Shown here: piece by piece, positions 1-8,090 of the stretch
Numbering within the stretch: the stretch's first letter is position 1
Layout: each line of letters opens with the position of its first letter
Assembly (NCBI GenBank): GCA_002371135.1
Contig: DFGB01000059.1
Coordinates: 1 to 31,478 of the forward strand
Source of the DNA: Verrucomicrobia bacterium UBA3761
GTDB taxonomy: Bacteria; Verrucomicrobiota; Kiritimatiellia; RFP12; UBA1067
DNA: 31,478 nt
Reading direction: 5' to 3'
Program-made: the position numbers and the translations under genes
The notes under the pieces: generated by a model
The model's input: only the letters and a program-made list of their open reading frames with translations
What the model was told of the DNA's origin: nothing
Database searches by the model: none

Positions 1-102
1 GTTTTTCGCATTTTTCATGAGACGTCAAATCAACACACTCTTTAGCCAAAATGAAAGAACTATGCGCTGTGCATATGAAATAACACCAACAAAATCCATA
101 AT

Positions 103-180
103 CTCTGCGACTCTGCGTCTCTGCGATAAAAATCTATTGTATGCTATTGATTCAACTTTTCAACTTTTCAGATTTTCAAC
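103..180. repeat. Short-word repeats downstream of the ELM1-family gene
   Basis: Positions 103-126 hold three 8-bp words in tandem (CTCTGCGA, CTCTGCGT, CTCTGCGA). Positions 151-180 hold a pyrimidine-rich 9-bp word (TTCAACTTT) repeated with small changes. The second run extends into the 3' end of the minus-strand gene that stops at 168 and encodes its last residues. No gene is visible in 1-167. Similar word repeats occur in several other intergenic gaps of this window. Confidence 0.6.
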
Positions 181-1100
181 AGCTTTCTCGCCTGTTCGAA
201 ACGCGCCGGCAGGTCCGCCTTGCAGTTCGAGCCGACGAAGCCGGATGCGGCGAGTCCCTCTATGAAGCGGCGAAATTTGTGGTGGCCCGGATTGAGATTG
301 TCGAGTGCGAAAACCTCGGCCTCGCCAAAGGTGCACGCCTCCGAGAGCATTCCGGTCGATTCCGCCGTGACGTAGAGCTTCTTTGCGAGCTTGACGAAAG
401 CGGGGATGGGGTTGTAATGCTCGCGGGAATAAAGGAGCTTGTAGTCGAACGGGAAAGAGTCGACGACAGCCTCGACGCCGGCGGGCGTGCGGCGGCTTGT
501 AGTCGCCCAGTGTTCGCATTCCGGGGTGGCGGCAAATATCTCGTCAAGCCGGGCCTTCATCCATTCAGGCGTCATCGTGGAACATTTGTTGGGGCCGCCG
601 ACGATTACCGCCACCGCGTCCTTGCCGGAAGGGGTGTGGCGTTCATGGAAAGATTTGACGCCGGCGGCGTAAAACGCTTCGTCGCTCGCGACGAGGTTCA
701 CAGGGAGGGATACGATATTGGGCCGTGCGGGAGGGTTGTCGAATTCCGGCGCGAGGATGCAGTCGAACGATGAGATGTCGTAGCCGCGCGGGAAAAGGTT
801 GACGGCGCATTTGACCCCGAGGGCGCGTGCGAGCGCCTTCGCGGCGTAGAACGTGCCGGAGCCCGTGCCTATGACGAGAGAAGGGGCGTATGTGCGCAGT
901 TCGTCGAGCGGCAGCGCCTCGAAGAGTTTCAGCGTCCGGAGGCCCATGTTGTCCAGGAGGTAGGAGAGGGTCTTCGCGAACTTCGATTGGAACGCGACGG
1001 CTGCAAGCCTGGTCTCGTCGATCCCGAGGCCGCGCGCGAGGGCGCGGGATTGATTTTCATGCCCAGCTTTGCCGTCGGTGAGGATTATTGCTTTTGACAT
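168..1100 (-). CDS. ELM1 (DUF1022) family protein
   Basis: A 310-residue protein of the 'mitochondrial fission ELM1' family. The family is found in plants and many bacteria and has a glycosyltransferase-like fold; its bacterial function is not established. Visible motifs are an N-terminal LTDGKAGHENQS, a VIGTGSGTFYAAKAL glycine-rich turn, VIVGGPNKCS, TSRRTPAG and ESTGMLSEAC, in the order typical of the family. I start it at the ATG at 1100 because homologous sequence begins with MSKAIILTDG; the frame is open upstream but there only shadows nrnA. It overlaps the end of nrnA by 16 bp, so translation is probably coupled. No Shine-Dalgarno is seen; the bases before the start are a pyrimidine repeat. 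The last codons (KLLKI) lie in the word repeat at 151-180. Confidence 0.8.
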   Translation of the reverse strand: MSKAIILTDGKAGHENQSRALARGLGIDETRLAAVAFQSKFAKTLSYLLDNMGLRTLKLFEALPLDELRTYAPSLVIGTGSGTFYAAKALARALGVKCAVNLFPRGYDISSFDCILAPEFDNPPARPNIVSLPVNLVASDEAFYAAGVKSFHERHTPSGKDAVAVIVGGPNKCSTMTPEWMKARLDEIFAATPECEHWATTSRRTPAGVEAVVDSFPFDYKLLYSREHYNPIPAFVKLAKKLYVTAESTGMLSEACTFGEAEVFALDNLNPGHHKFRRFIEGLAASGFVGSNCKADLPARFEQARKLLKI

Positions 1101-2194
1101 TGGGAAGAGGGAAGAGGGGAGGGGGAAGCGGGAAGAGGAATGGGCGTGGATGGCGGGACAGGCGCGCTTGTCACGGCCGTACGGGCGGGCGGCGTTGGCT
1201 TCTTGCCGGGATAGAGCATTTCTTTGACCGCCTTGCGCATTTGGCGTTTGGCGACTCCAAGCGGCGCTTTGATCGTGCAACCGGCAGCTTTTTTGTGGCC
1301 GCCGCCGCCGAACTTCGCCGCCAGAACCGTCGCGTCCCAGTCGCCGCGAGTGCGAATCGAGCAGCGTGTTTCCTTGGTGCGGTCGGGAATCTGGTAGAAG
1401 AAGAGGGCGATCTCGTTCCTGGCGACCGACCGCGGTATTTCGATGATATCCTCCGCTTCGGCCTTGGTGCCGCGGACGGAGCGGAAGTCGTCGCGCGTGA
1501 GCGTGACTTCCGCGACGCGGCGGTTCTTCCAGACGTGGAGCGAGCGCCATGCAATGCGCTTGAGCTCGATTGCCTTGCGCGGGAACGTGCCGTAGATGAT
1601 GTCGTTGACAAGGGCGGTGCGCACGCCGTATTTGAGGAGGTCGCCTGCGGCTCGCAATGTCTTGGGCGATGTTGCGTCGTAGGCAAAGCGTCCGGTGTCG
1701 GTGACCATCGCGACCCATAGGGCCTCTGCCGTCGCGCGGTCGAATTTCCATTCCATCCATTTCGCAAGCCGCCAGACGATTTCGCCTGCGCTCGAGGCGG
1801 CGGGGTCGACAACCTGAACGTCGCCGAACGAGCCATCGTTGGTGACGTGGTGGTCGATGCAGATCTTCGGGAGCTTTGCGGCGATTGGGCGGACTTCGGG
1901 CGGCATGCGGTCGAGCGAGCCGCAGTCGACGGCGATGAAGAGGTCGAATTTCTTCCTCTTCAATTTCCGCACGCTCAGCAGGTCTTCAACGCCTTCGAGA
2001 AAGCCTGGCTTGCCGAGCGCGTTGACGTCGGCCGTCGCCTTTGCGTCATGCCCGCAGGCGGTCAACATGCGCGCCATCGCGATCATCGAGCCGAGCGAAT
2101 CTCCGTCCGGGCTCAAGTGCCCTGATATGAGAATCCTTTTCGGGGTCGCCAGCATCTCTTTTATTGCCGCGAAACTATCTTTTTCGTGTGACAT
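1085..2194 (-). CDS. nrnA: DHH/DHHA1 phosphoesterase, NrnA-like
   Basis: A 369-residue DHH-family phosphoesterase of the NrnA type, which degrades short RNA oligonucleotides (nanoRNA) and in several species dephosphorylates pAp. The DHH domain shows GHLSPDGDSLG (about residues 25-35), an aspartate in AVDCGSLD, the hallmark CIDHHVTNDG and MVTDTGRFAYD, which together bind two metal ions. The C-terminal DHHA1 domain shows KFGGGGHKKAAGC. The family usually has 310-340 residues. The extra tail is proline/serine-rich (PIPLPASPSPLPSS) and is encoded by a low-complexity pyrimidine repeat, so it is probably not functional. The gene lies 32 bp after the upstream dehydrogenase gene and overlaps the ELM1-family gene by 16 bp, which indicates one transcript. 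Confidence 0.88.
   Translation of the reverse strand: MSHEKDSFAAIKEMLATPKRILISGHLSPDGDSLGSMIAMARMLTACGHDAKATADVNALGKPGFLEGVEDLLSVRKLKRKKFDLFIAVDCGSLDRMPPEVRPIAAKLPKICIDHHVTNDGSFGDVQVVDPAASSAGEIVWRLAKWMEWKFDRATAEALWVAMVTDTGRFAYDATSPKTLRAAGDLLKYGVRTALVNDIIYGTFPRKAIELKRIAWRSLHVWKNRRVAEVTLTRDDFRSVRGTKAEAEDIIEIPRSVARNEIALFFYQIPDRTKETRCSIRTRGDWDATVLAAKFGGGGHKKAAGCTIKAPLGVAKRQMRKAVKEMLYPGKKPTPPARTAVTSAPVPPSTPIPLPASPSPLPSSQCQKQ
1101..1144. repeat. Low-complexity GGGAAGAG-type repeat
   Basis: The plus strand reads as variations of GGGAAGAG and GGGGAAGC. On the coding (minus) strand this is a CTTCCC-type pyrimidine tract encoding the proline/serine tail of NrnA, and it lies directly before the ELM1-family start codon. 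It resembles the arms of the elements near 3.1, 16.5 and 18.3 kb. Confidence 0.6.
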
Positions 2195-2226
2195 ATATCA
2201 AGGCAGAGCGGATGTGAGGAGAAATC

Positions 2227-3000
2227 TCAAATCTTCTCTTCGACACCGCGGAAATGTATATTCAGCTCGTGAAGCGGCTGGAGAAGACGGCCGAGCGGCG
2301 TGCCCTCGGTCATCTTCGTGAATGCGTTCACATCTTTCGGAAAGCATTTGCCGCCGTAACCGAACTTTCCGTCGGGTCCTGGAACCGTTGTATGAGTCTC
2401 GTTGATGTAGCCGGAAAGGAGCATGCCTGAGTGGACGCGTTTCCAGTCGGCCCCTTTCGATTCGCAGTACTCGCGCACGGCGTTGAAGTATGTCACTTTG
2501 TACGCGCCAAAGACGTTGTGCGCGTATTTCGTAATCTCCGCCTCTTCGCTTGTCATGCGGATGAACCGCTTGCCCTTGAATATGCGCGAGAGGAGGTCGA
2601 TCTCGGCGGTAAACACCATCGGCTGGCGTTCAAAGTCCTCTATGTACGTCCTCTGGGTGAGGAATTCCGGCATGAAGTAGACCCGGCGCCCGGTATCTTT
2701 GGAGAGTTGCGCACTGGTGCCGGGGAGAATTGTGGTGCGCACGAAAACAGGTTTGTCGGGAAGGCCGGCGATGATGCTCCGGAGAAGGGTCAGGTCCTGG
2801 GTGCCGTCGTCTTCTGTGGGGAGGTGGATTTGGATGAAGAATACATCCGCTACGGAAACATCGTCGTTTATGCCCTTTGGCGGATCGCTTACGACGATCT
2901 TGACGGCAGGGTTGTTGTTTTCGAGCCAGGTTTTGAGGGCATTCCCTACAAAACCGCACCCGATTATACCCACGGTTGTATTGTTTTCTAGATCTTCCAT
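2227..3000 (-). CDS. UDP-glucose/GDP-mannose dehydrogenase family protein, short form
   Basis: A 257-residue protein with the N-terminal NAD-binding Rossmann domain (VGIIGCGFVGNAL) and the central domain of the UDP-sugar dehydrogenase family. The active-site loop GYGGKCFPKD is intact, including the cysteine that forms the thioester intermediate in family members. Full-length enzymes have about 390-450 residues and a third UDP-binding domain, absent here. The sugar nucleotide, and whether it oxidises one, cannot be told. The ATG at 3000 is preferred to an in-frame GTG at 3027 because the promoter predicts transcription starting near 3033. It is the first gene of the three-gene minus-strand operon. 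Confidence 0.8.
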   Translation of the reverse strand: MEDLENNTTVGIIGCGFVGNALKTWLENNNPAVKIVVSDPPKGINDDVSVADVFFIQIHLPTEDDGTQDLTLLRSIIAGLPDKPVFVRTTILPGTSAQLSKDTGRRVYFMPEFLTQRTYIEDFERQPMVFTAEIDLLSRIFKGKRFIRMTSEEAEITKYAHNVFGAYKVTYFNAVREYCESKGADWKRVHSGMLLSGYINETHTTVPGPDGKFGYGGKCFPKDVNAFTKMTEGTPLGRLLQPLHELNIHFRGVEEKI

Positions 3001-3039
3001 ATCAAACTTCGCGGCATTCTGTTGCACCGCGCGGCGAGT

Positions 3040-3068
3040 ATTGTATCAAAATTCCGTGTTTCTCGCAA
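3040..3068 (-). promoter_or_regulatory. Promoter of the dehydrogenase-nrnA-ELM1 operon
   Basis: On the minus strand, TTGCGA (3063-3068) lies 17 bp before TACAAT (3040-3045), with TGA just ahead of the -10 box as in an extended -10. The expected start near 3033 leaves a leader of about 33 nt before the ATG at 3000. Confidence 0.6.
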
Positions 3069-3080
3069 GAGCGGCCGCTC

Positions 3081-3230
3081 AAGTAGAAAGCTGGAAGCAG
3101 GAAGAAAGAAGTAGAATGCTGCCCTAACGCCAAGGAGGCGCGCTACCGCACGGCCGCGACAAGCGCGCCCCTCCCACGCGGACAATCTCCTGCTTCCTGC
3201 TTCCTACCGCCTGCTTCCTACTTCCAACTT
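3081..3230. repeat. Intergenic word-repeat element with purine and pyrimidine arms
   Basis: The left arm (3081-3117) consists of purine-rich words such as GTAGAAAG, CTGGAAGCAGG and AAGAAAG. The right arm (3185-3230) consists of complementary words such as CTGCTTCC, TGCTTCCTAC and CTTCCAAC. The 67-bp GC-rich middle holds short inverted segments. The arms could pair into an imperfect hairpin. It separates the minus-strand operon from thiC. Confidence 0.55.
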
Positions 3231-3241
3231 GGGCCGCCCAC

Positions 3242-3271
3242 TTGACCCTTTGCCCATGAAAATGCTATAAT
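3242..3271 (+). promoter_or_regulatory. thiC promoter with extended -10
   Basis: TTGACC (3242-3247), an 18-bp spacer, then TATAAT (3266-3271) preceded by TGC, giving a TGnTATAAT extended -10. Transcription should start near 3278. This rules out the in-frame ATG at 3274 as the thiC start and leaves a leader of only about 30 nt. Confidence 0.75.
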
Positions 3272-3306
3272 ATATGCAATATTCTACGTATAAGAGGACA
3301 AAGGGA

Positions 3307-4629
3307 ATGACACAGCTCGAGGCGGCGAAAAGAGGCGAAACAACCGAAGCGATGAAACACGTGGCAGAGACGGAAAATGTGGACGTCTCTATTGTGCGTG
3401 CTGCAGTCGCGTCCGGCGAGGCGGTCATACCGTTGAATCCAGCCCACCGCAACGTGGAAGCGGTCGGCGTGGGGCGGATGTTCACGACGAAAATCAACGC
3501 CAACCTCGGGCGCTCCGTGACACACTCGGGCCGCGGGGACGAACTCGACAAGCTTGAAATCGCTCTCAAGGCGGGGGCCGATTTCGTGATGGATCTTTCC
3601 GTCGGCGAGGACATAACGGCGATTCGCCAAGGAATGCTCGACGCAAGCCCCAAGCCGCTCGGGACAGTGCCTGTCTACGAAACGATTTCACGGCTTGAAG
3701 GCGACATACCCGAGATGGACCCCTCGTTCCTTCTGGACGTCATCGAAGCGCAGGCGAAGCAGGGGGTCGACTTCATGACCCTGCACGCGGGATTGCGCTT
3801 GCGCGACATACCTCCGGCGATGAAGCGCCGCATGGGCATCGTATCGCGCGGCGGTGCAATCATGGCGGAGTGGATGATGAGCCACAACAAGGAAAATCCG
3901 CTTTTCGAACGCTGGGACGACGTCCTCGACATACTCGTCAAATACGACGTAACCGTATCGCTTGGCGATGGCATGCGCCCCGGATGTCTGGCCGACGCCT
4001 CGGATGCGGCGCAGTTCGGCGAACTCGACACGTTGGGCGAACTTGTACTCAGGTGTCGCGAGCGCGGAGTGCAGGTCATGGTTGAAGGGCCCGGCCACGT
4101 GCCGTTCGATCAGATTAAAATGAATATGGAACGCGAGCAGGAAGTTTGCCACAAGGCGCCGTTCTACGTCCTCGGCCCGGTCACGACCGACATCGCGCCC
4201 GGCTACGACCACATTGTCAGTGCGATCGGCGCCACCGCCGCCGCGACGTATGGTGCGTCGCTTCTCTGCTACGTCACACCGGCCGAACATCTGGGGCTGC
4301 CCGACGGCGAAGAAGTCCACGCCGGCTGCATCGCCTACAGGATCGCCGCCCACGCCGGCGACATCGCACGCGGCCTCCCCGGTGCGCGCGACCGCGACGA
4401 TGCAATGGCGCTCGCCCGCCGCGATTTCGATTGGGACCGCCAGTTTGCGCTCTCCATTGACCCAGAACGCGCCAGGGCTCGCTGGCTCAAGACGCGTGCC
4501 TTCACCGACGAGGCCCACTCCGACGACCACTGCTCGATGTGCGGCAAGCAGTTCTGCGCCGTCAGGACCTCGCGTCGAATCAAGAACCTCGCCGATAAAC
4601 TTCAGCCTCAAGGCTCAAGCACCCTCTAA
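3307..4629 (+). CDS. thiC: Phosphomethylpyrimidine synthase ThiC
   Basis: A 440-residue radical-SAM enzyme that converts aminoimidazole ribotide to hydroxymethylpyrimidine phosphate in thiamine synthesis. Conserved stretches include NPAHRNVEAVGVG, TKINANLG, SLGDGMRPGC, EGPGHVP and GPVTTDIAPGYDHI. The C-terminal CSMCGKQFC motif (CxxCxxxxC) supplies the iron-sulfur cluster ligands. The start is the ATG at 3307, preceded by GGACAAAGGG, because the promoter places the ATG at 3274 upstream of the mRNA start. The protein is of the shorter bacterial ThiC type, without the long N-terminal domain of the E. coli enzyme. No other thiamine gene lies nearby. The next gene starts 5 bp downstream. Confidence 0.95.
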   Translation: MTQLEAAKRGETTEAMKHVAETENVDVSIVRAAVASGEAVIPLNPAHRNVEAVGVGRMFTTKINANLGRSVTHSGRGDELDKLEIALKAGADFVMDLSVGEDITAIRQGMLDASPKPLGTVPVYETISRLEGDIPEMDPSFLLDVIEAQAKQGVDFMTLHAGLRLRDIPPAMKRRMGIVSRGGAIMAEWMMSHNKENPLFERWDDVLDILVKYDVTVSLGDGMRPGCLADASDAAQFGELDTLGELVLRCRERGVQVMVEGPGHVPFDQIKMNMEREQEVCHKAPFYVLGPVTTDIAPGYDHIVSAIGATAAATYGASLLCYVTPAEHLGLPDGEEVHAGCIAYRIAAHAGDIARGLPGARDRDDAMALARRDFDWDRQFALSIDPERARARWLKTRAFTDEAHSDDHCSMCGKQFCAVRTSRRIKNLADKLQPQGSSTL

Positions 4630-4634
4630 TTTTC

Positions 4635-5552
4635 ATGCTTTGCGAATTGTGCCATAAAAAAGAAGCCCGCCAGGCCATCCTCCACAAGACAGATGATGGC
4701 GAGAGGGAGTTGTACGTTTGCCCGGCGTGCGCCGCAAAGCATCCGGACGAAAGCGTGACACGCGACGCACCGGCGGAAGACGGCAATGGCGTCCAGAATG
4801 AAGAAGAAAAAAGCATGGAACTCATCAAGGTGGCGACCGATGTCGCCGCTTCCATCGCGGGCGCGTTCAAGGCGATTGGCGATAAAATCAACGCCTCGAA
4901 GACTTGCGCCATCTACGATATGTCGCGTGAGAAGCCGGAATTCGAATTCTGCGGCGCCGTACATCTCAAGGCCCTCGACATGCTGGGCGAGATGCGACAC
5001 GTAATATCCGCGATGAATGCCGCGGGGCTCATCCCCGTGTCGCTCGAACTCGACGGTACGCGCTGCCTCGGCAGTGCGTACAAGATCGGCTACAAGGAAG
5101 GCGACGAGGATCTCGCCAGACGCTGGGTCAAGGAATTGATCGCGCAGGAGGGCTTCGCAAGACTCCGTCTCGTGCAAGAACACCCGCTGCTCATAGAAGA
5201 CGCCGCGGCAAGGACTGTCGCTCTCTTGCAAAATTGCAGGCTCATCTCCCGCGCGGAACTTGTAGATGCGTATTCGATGTTGAAGTTCGTCCGGCTCTAT
5301 CTCAAAATCACCTGGCTGCCGAACGCATATATCGACACTTGCATCAAAGAGTTTTCGGAGACGATATCGCGCCAACGCGACGACACGGACGATGGCGAAC
5401 CTTGGACGGACGAGCGTAGCGAATTGGCGGCGACCGTCGTACGCCGGAAATTGAGAAAGGTGGATATATCTAAAATCAATTACAAACACCAAAACGAGTT
5501 GCGAAAAGTCCAAGTCCCAAGTCCTGAGACCCGCGCGGGAGGGCCGCGCTAG
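4635..5552 (+). CDS. McsA-like zinc finger fused to a truncated McsB-like (arginine kinase) domain
   Basis: A 305-residue protein of unusual architecture directly upstream of clpC. Residues 1-32 form a four-cysteine zinc finger (C3-x2-C6, C29-x2-C32) like the N-terminus of McsA, the activator of arginine kinase McsB. After a charged linker, residues about 105-235 resemble the C-terminal part of McsB: HLKALDMLGEM, then LGSAYKIGYKEGDED, ELIAQEGFARLRL, LIEDAAARTVALLQNCRLIS and AYSMLKFVRL match in order the McsB pattern of HLPAL, LGN-LYQISNQ, QER-AR, EDR and ALLSDLRLG. The McsB N-terminal region with its nucleotide-binding arginines is absent, and the usual EGSEA loop reads LDGTRCLG, so kinase activity is unlikely. 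The UVR segment of McsA is also missing. I infer a non-catalytic ClpC adaptor or regulator. The C-terminal tail (from about KVQVPSPE) is encoded by an AAGTCC word repeat. The zinc finger and clpC context are firm; the McsB similarity was judged by eye. Confidence 0.68.
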   Translation: MLCELCHKKEARQAILHKTDDGERELYVCPACAAKHPDESVTRDAPAEDGNGVQNEEEKSMELIKVATDVAASIAGAFKAIGDKINASKTCAIYDMSREKPEFEFCGAVHLKALDMLGEMRHVISAMNAAGLIPVSLELDGTRCLGSAYKIGYKEGDEDLARRWVKELIAQEGFARLRLVQEHPLLIEDAAARTVALLQNCRLISRAELVDAYSMLKFVRLYLKITWLPNAYIDTCIKEFSETISRQRDDTDDGEPWTDERSELAATVVRRKLRKVDISKINYKHQNELRKVQVPSPETRAGGPR

Positions 5553-5634
5553 AGGCCCTGGAGATTCTAGATGGTCTAGAAGCCCTGCCGTGCGGCCTCG
5601 ACAATTAAAAATCGAAAATTTCATTTGACTTTCC
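5506..5634. repeat. Word-repeat and hairpin region before clpC
   Basis: AAGTCC words (5506-5525) are followed by GC-rich inverted segments and a perfect palindrome, TTCTAGA (5565-5571), TGG, TCTAGAA (5575-5581). Around it lie GAGGCC (5552-5557) and a matching GGCCTC (5594-5599). The region ends in an AT-rich stretch next to the clpC ATG. It might be a folded leader that affects clpC expression, or an element of the same class as the other intergenic repeats. No clear clpC promoter is visible. Confidence 0.45.
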
Positions 5635-8061
5635 ATGAAATGCACAAAGAATGCGATTGACGCTTTGAATGCGGCGCCTGAATGCGCGCGCCAGCTGGGG
5701 CACGACCACGTGGGAGCAGAACATCTGCTGCTCTCCATCCTGGCGATACCGGAGGCTGCTGCCGTAAAGGCGTTCCAAACCCTCGAACTCGACCCGGAGG
5801 AGCTTTCGACTACGTTGCGCGAAATGATCGCCTCGCCGTCGCAGGCGGTACTTACGAAGGGGCCGATTCCTCTTTCCGCCCGTGTGCGCAAGATACTCGA
5901 AATAGCCGAAGAGATGGCCAAACCGCGCGATGGCACGGTAGGGACGTGCGATCTTGCGGGCGCAATCATAGCCGAAGGCGAGAACGCCGCCGCGCAGGTG
6001 TTGTTCAACGCCGGCCTTTCCCTCCAGAAGTTCCAGGACGCGGCCGGCGGCAAGGCGACCAAGTCCGATGAAGCAAAAAAGGACGACAAGCCTGCCGACG
6101 CCAAGAAGGTGCAAAACCAGAAGACGCCCACCATCAACACCTACGGCCGCGACCTCACCGAACTCGCGCGACAGGGCAAGCTGGACCCGGTCGTCGGGCG
6201 TACGAAAGAGCTCAGGCGCGTAATCCAGATCCTCTGCCGCCGCACGAAAAACAATGCAGTGCTGATCGGCGAGGCAGGCGTCGGCAAGACTGCGGTCGTG
6301 GAAGGCCTCGCACAGGCGATTGCAGAGGCTACGGTGCCTGACAGGATGCAGTCGAAGCGCGTGATCGCGCTCGACATGGCGAGAGTCGTCGCAGGCACGC
6401 AATACCGCGGCCAGTTCGAGGAGCGCCTCAAAAAGATCATCGACGAGACGAAGCGTTCCGGCAATATAATCCTCTTCCTCGATGAAATCCACACCATGGT
6501 CGGCGCCGGCGGCGCCGAGGGCGCGATGGACGCGGCGAACATGCTCAAGCCCGCTCTCGCCCGCGGCGAGTTGCAATGCGTCGGCGCGACGACACTCAAG
6601 GAGTATCACAAATCCATTGAAAAGGATGCTGCGCTTGAGCGCCGATTCCAAAGTGTGCAGATCGACGAGCCCGGCGTCGACGATTCGGTCAAGATACTCG
6701 CCGGCATCGCACCGAAGTATGAACAGCACCACGCCGTCAAGTTCACCCCTGAGGCCCTCAAGGCCGCAGTGGAGTTGACCGCCCGCTATCTCCCCAGCCG
6801 TCAGCTCCCGGACAAGGCAATCGACGCAATGGACGAGACCGGCGCGCGCCTTCGCATGAGCGTCAGCGCCCGCCCCAAGTGGATTAGCGATTTGCAGGTC
6901 GAGCTCGACAACCTCCGCCGCTCGAAAGACGAGGCCGTCAAGGCCGGCAACTTTGACGACGCCGCCGAAATCCGCGATGAAATACAGGCCAAGGCCTCGG
7001 AACTCGACAAGGCCCTCGGCAAGTGGAAGAGCGAAAACGGCGAGGAGGTTCTCGAGGTTCTTCCTTCCGATGTCGCAGAGACTGTGAGCTCGATGAGCGG
7101 CGTGCCCGTGGAGAAGATGAACTCTGCCACGGCAGAGAAATTGCTTGGCATGGAGAAGGCGCTCGGCAAGGTCGTCATCGGCCAGGACGAAGCCGTGAAA
7201 GCGATTGCCAAAGCGCTCAGGCGTTCGAGGACGTTCCTGGGCGATCCGCGCCGCCCGGTCGGCTCTTTCCTCTTCCTCGGCCCGACAGGCGTCGGCAAGA
7301 CGCACTTGGCAAAGATGCTCGCCGAGCATGTCTACGGCGACGAGAAAGCGCTCATCACGCTCGACATGTCGGAGTATCAGGAGAAGTATTCTTCATCGCG
7401 CCTCGTTGGCGCGCCGCCGGGATACGTTGGCTACGATGAAGGCGGCCAGCTCACCGAACGCGTCAGACGCCGCCCGTATTCCGTCATCCTCTTCGACGAA
7501 TTCGAAAAGGCGAACGCCGATGTTTGCAACATGCTGCTCCAGATTCTCGACGATGGCCGCCTCACTGACGGCCAGGGCCGCGTGGTCGACTTCCGCAACG
7601 CCATCGTCATATGCACCGCCAACCTCGGTTTCGACTTCGCCAAGGAGGGGCATTCACTCGGCTTTTCGCAGTCGAACGCCACAACGAGCTACGACGTCCT
7701 CAAGGCGAAACTCCTCGACGAGGCCAAACGCACGTTCCGCCCTGAACTCCTCAACCGCTTCGACGACATGGTGGTCTTCCGCAAACTGGAGAAGGAGGAT
7801 GTCAAAGAGATTCTCAAACTGGAGCTCGCGCGCCTTTCCGACAGGCTCGAAGCCGTCCACGTATGCCTCTCGCTCGATGGCGGCGCGGAAGACTTTCTCG
7901 TCGAGAAGGGGCTCAACCCGGCCCTTGGCGCAAGACCTCTCAGGCGGGTCGTGCAGGACTACGTCGAAGATCCTCTCGCCGAACTTCTGCTCCAGGGCAA
8001 GACGAAACAACGCATGAAGGCGCACGTCGACAAGGACGGCGCCAGCCTGAAAATATCATAA
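5635..8061 (+). CDS. clpC: ClpC-type AAA+ unfoldase
   Basis: An 808-residue Hsp100/Clp ATPase that unfolds substrates and feeds them to the ClpP protease. It has an N-terminal Clp-N repeat domain (HVGAEHLLLSIL near residue 26), a lysine-rich linker (about 143-165), and AAA1 with Walker A GEAGVGKT (212-219) and Walker B ILFLDEIH. A UVR coiled segment typical of ClpC follows (about 423-458), then AAA2 with Walker A GPTGVGKT (549-556), Walker B VILFDEFEKA and LLNRFDDMVVF. The LGF at 675-677 sits where the ClpP-binding loop is expected. No good Shine-Dalgarno precedes the ATG, but the N-terminus aligns with ClpC from its first residues. It follows the McsA/McsB-like gene, as clpC follows mcsA-mcsB in Firmicutes. 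No clpP or ctsR is present. Confidence 0.95.
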   Translation: MKCTKNAIDALNAAPECARQLGHDHVGAEHLLLSILAIPEAAAVKAFQTLELDPEELSTTLREMIASPSQAVLTKGPIPLSARVRKILEIAEEMAKPRDGTVGTCDLAGAIIAEGENAAAQVLFNAGLSLQKFQDAAGGKATKSDEAKKDDKPADAKKVQNQKTPTINTYGRDLTELARQGKLDPVVGRTKELRRVIQILCRRTKNNAVLIGEAGVGKTAVVEGLAQAIAEATVPDRMQSKRVIALDMARVVAGTQYRGQFEERLKKIIDETKRSGNIILFLDEIHTMVGAGGAEGAMDAANMLKPALARGELQCVGATTLKEYHKSIEKDAALERRFQSVQIDEPGVDDSVKILAGIAPKYEQHHAVKFTPEALKAAVELTARYLPSRQLPDKAIDAMDETGARLRMSVSARPKWISDLQVELDNLRRSKDEAVKAGNFDDAAEIRDEIQAKASELDKALGKWKSENGEEVLEVLPSDVAETVSSMSGVPVEKMNSATAEKLLGMEKALGKVVIGQDEAVKAIAKALRRSRTFLGDPRRPVGSFLFLGPTGVGKTHLAKMLAEHVYGDEKALITLDMSEYQEKYSSSRLVGAPPGYVGYDEGGQLTERVRRRPYSVILFDEFEKANADVCNMLLQILDDGRLTDGQGRVVDFRNAIVICTANLGFDFAKEGHSLGFSQSNATTSYDVLKAKLLDEAKRTFRPELLNRFDDMVVFRKLEKEDVKEILKLELARLSDRLEAVHVCLSLDGGAEDFLVEKGLNPALGARPLRRVVQDYVEDPLAELLLQGKTKQRMKAHVDKDGASLKIS

Positions 8062-8090
8062 CCCACAATCCCCGGCATTCAAACTCTCTT

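Noticed and set aside
3274..3306. In-frame ATG 11 codons upstream of thiC
   Set aside because: It lies just before the predicted transcription start of a strong promoter (TATAAT at 3266-3271), while the ATG at 3307 has a ribosome-binding site and fits the family.
5605..7329. 574-codon open frame on the minus strand
   Set aside because: It is antisense to clpC, whose Walker motifs are unmistakable.
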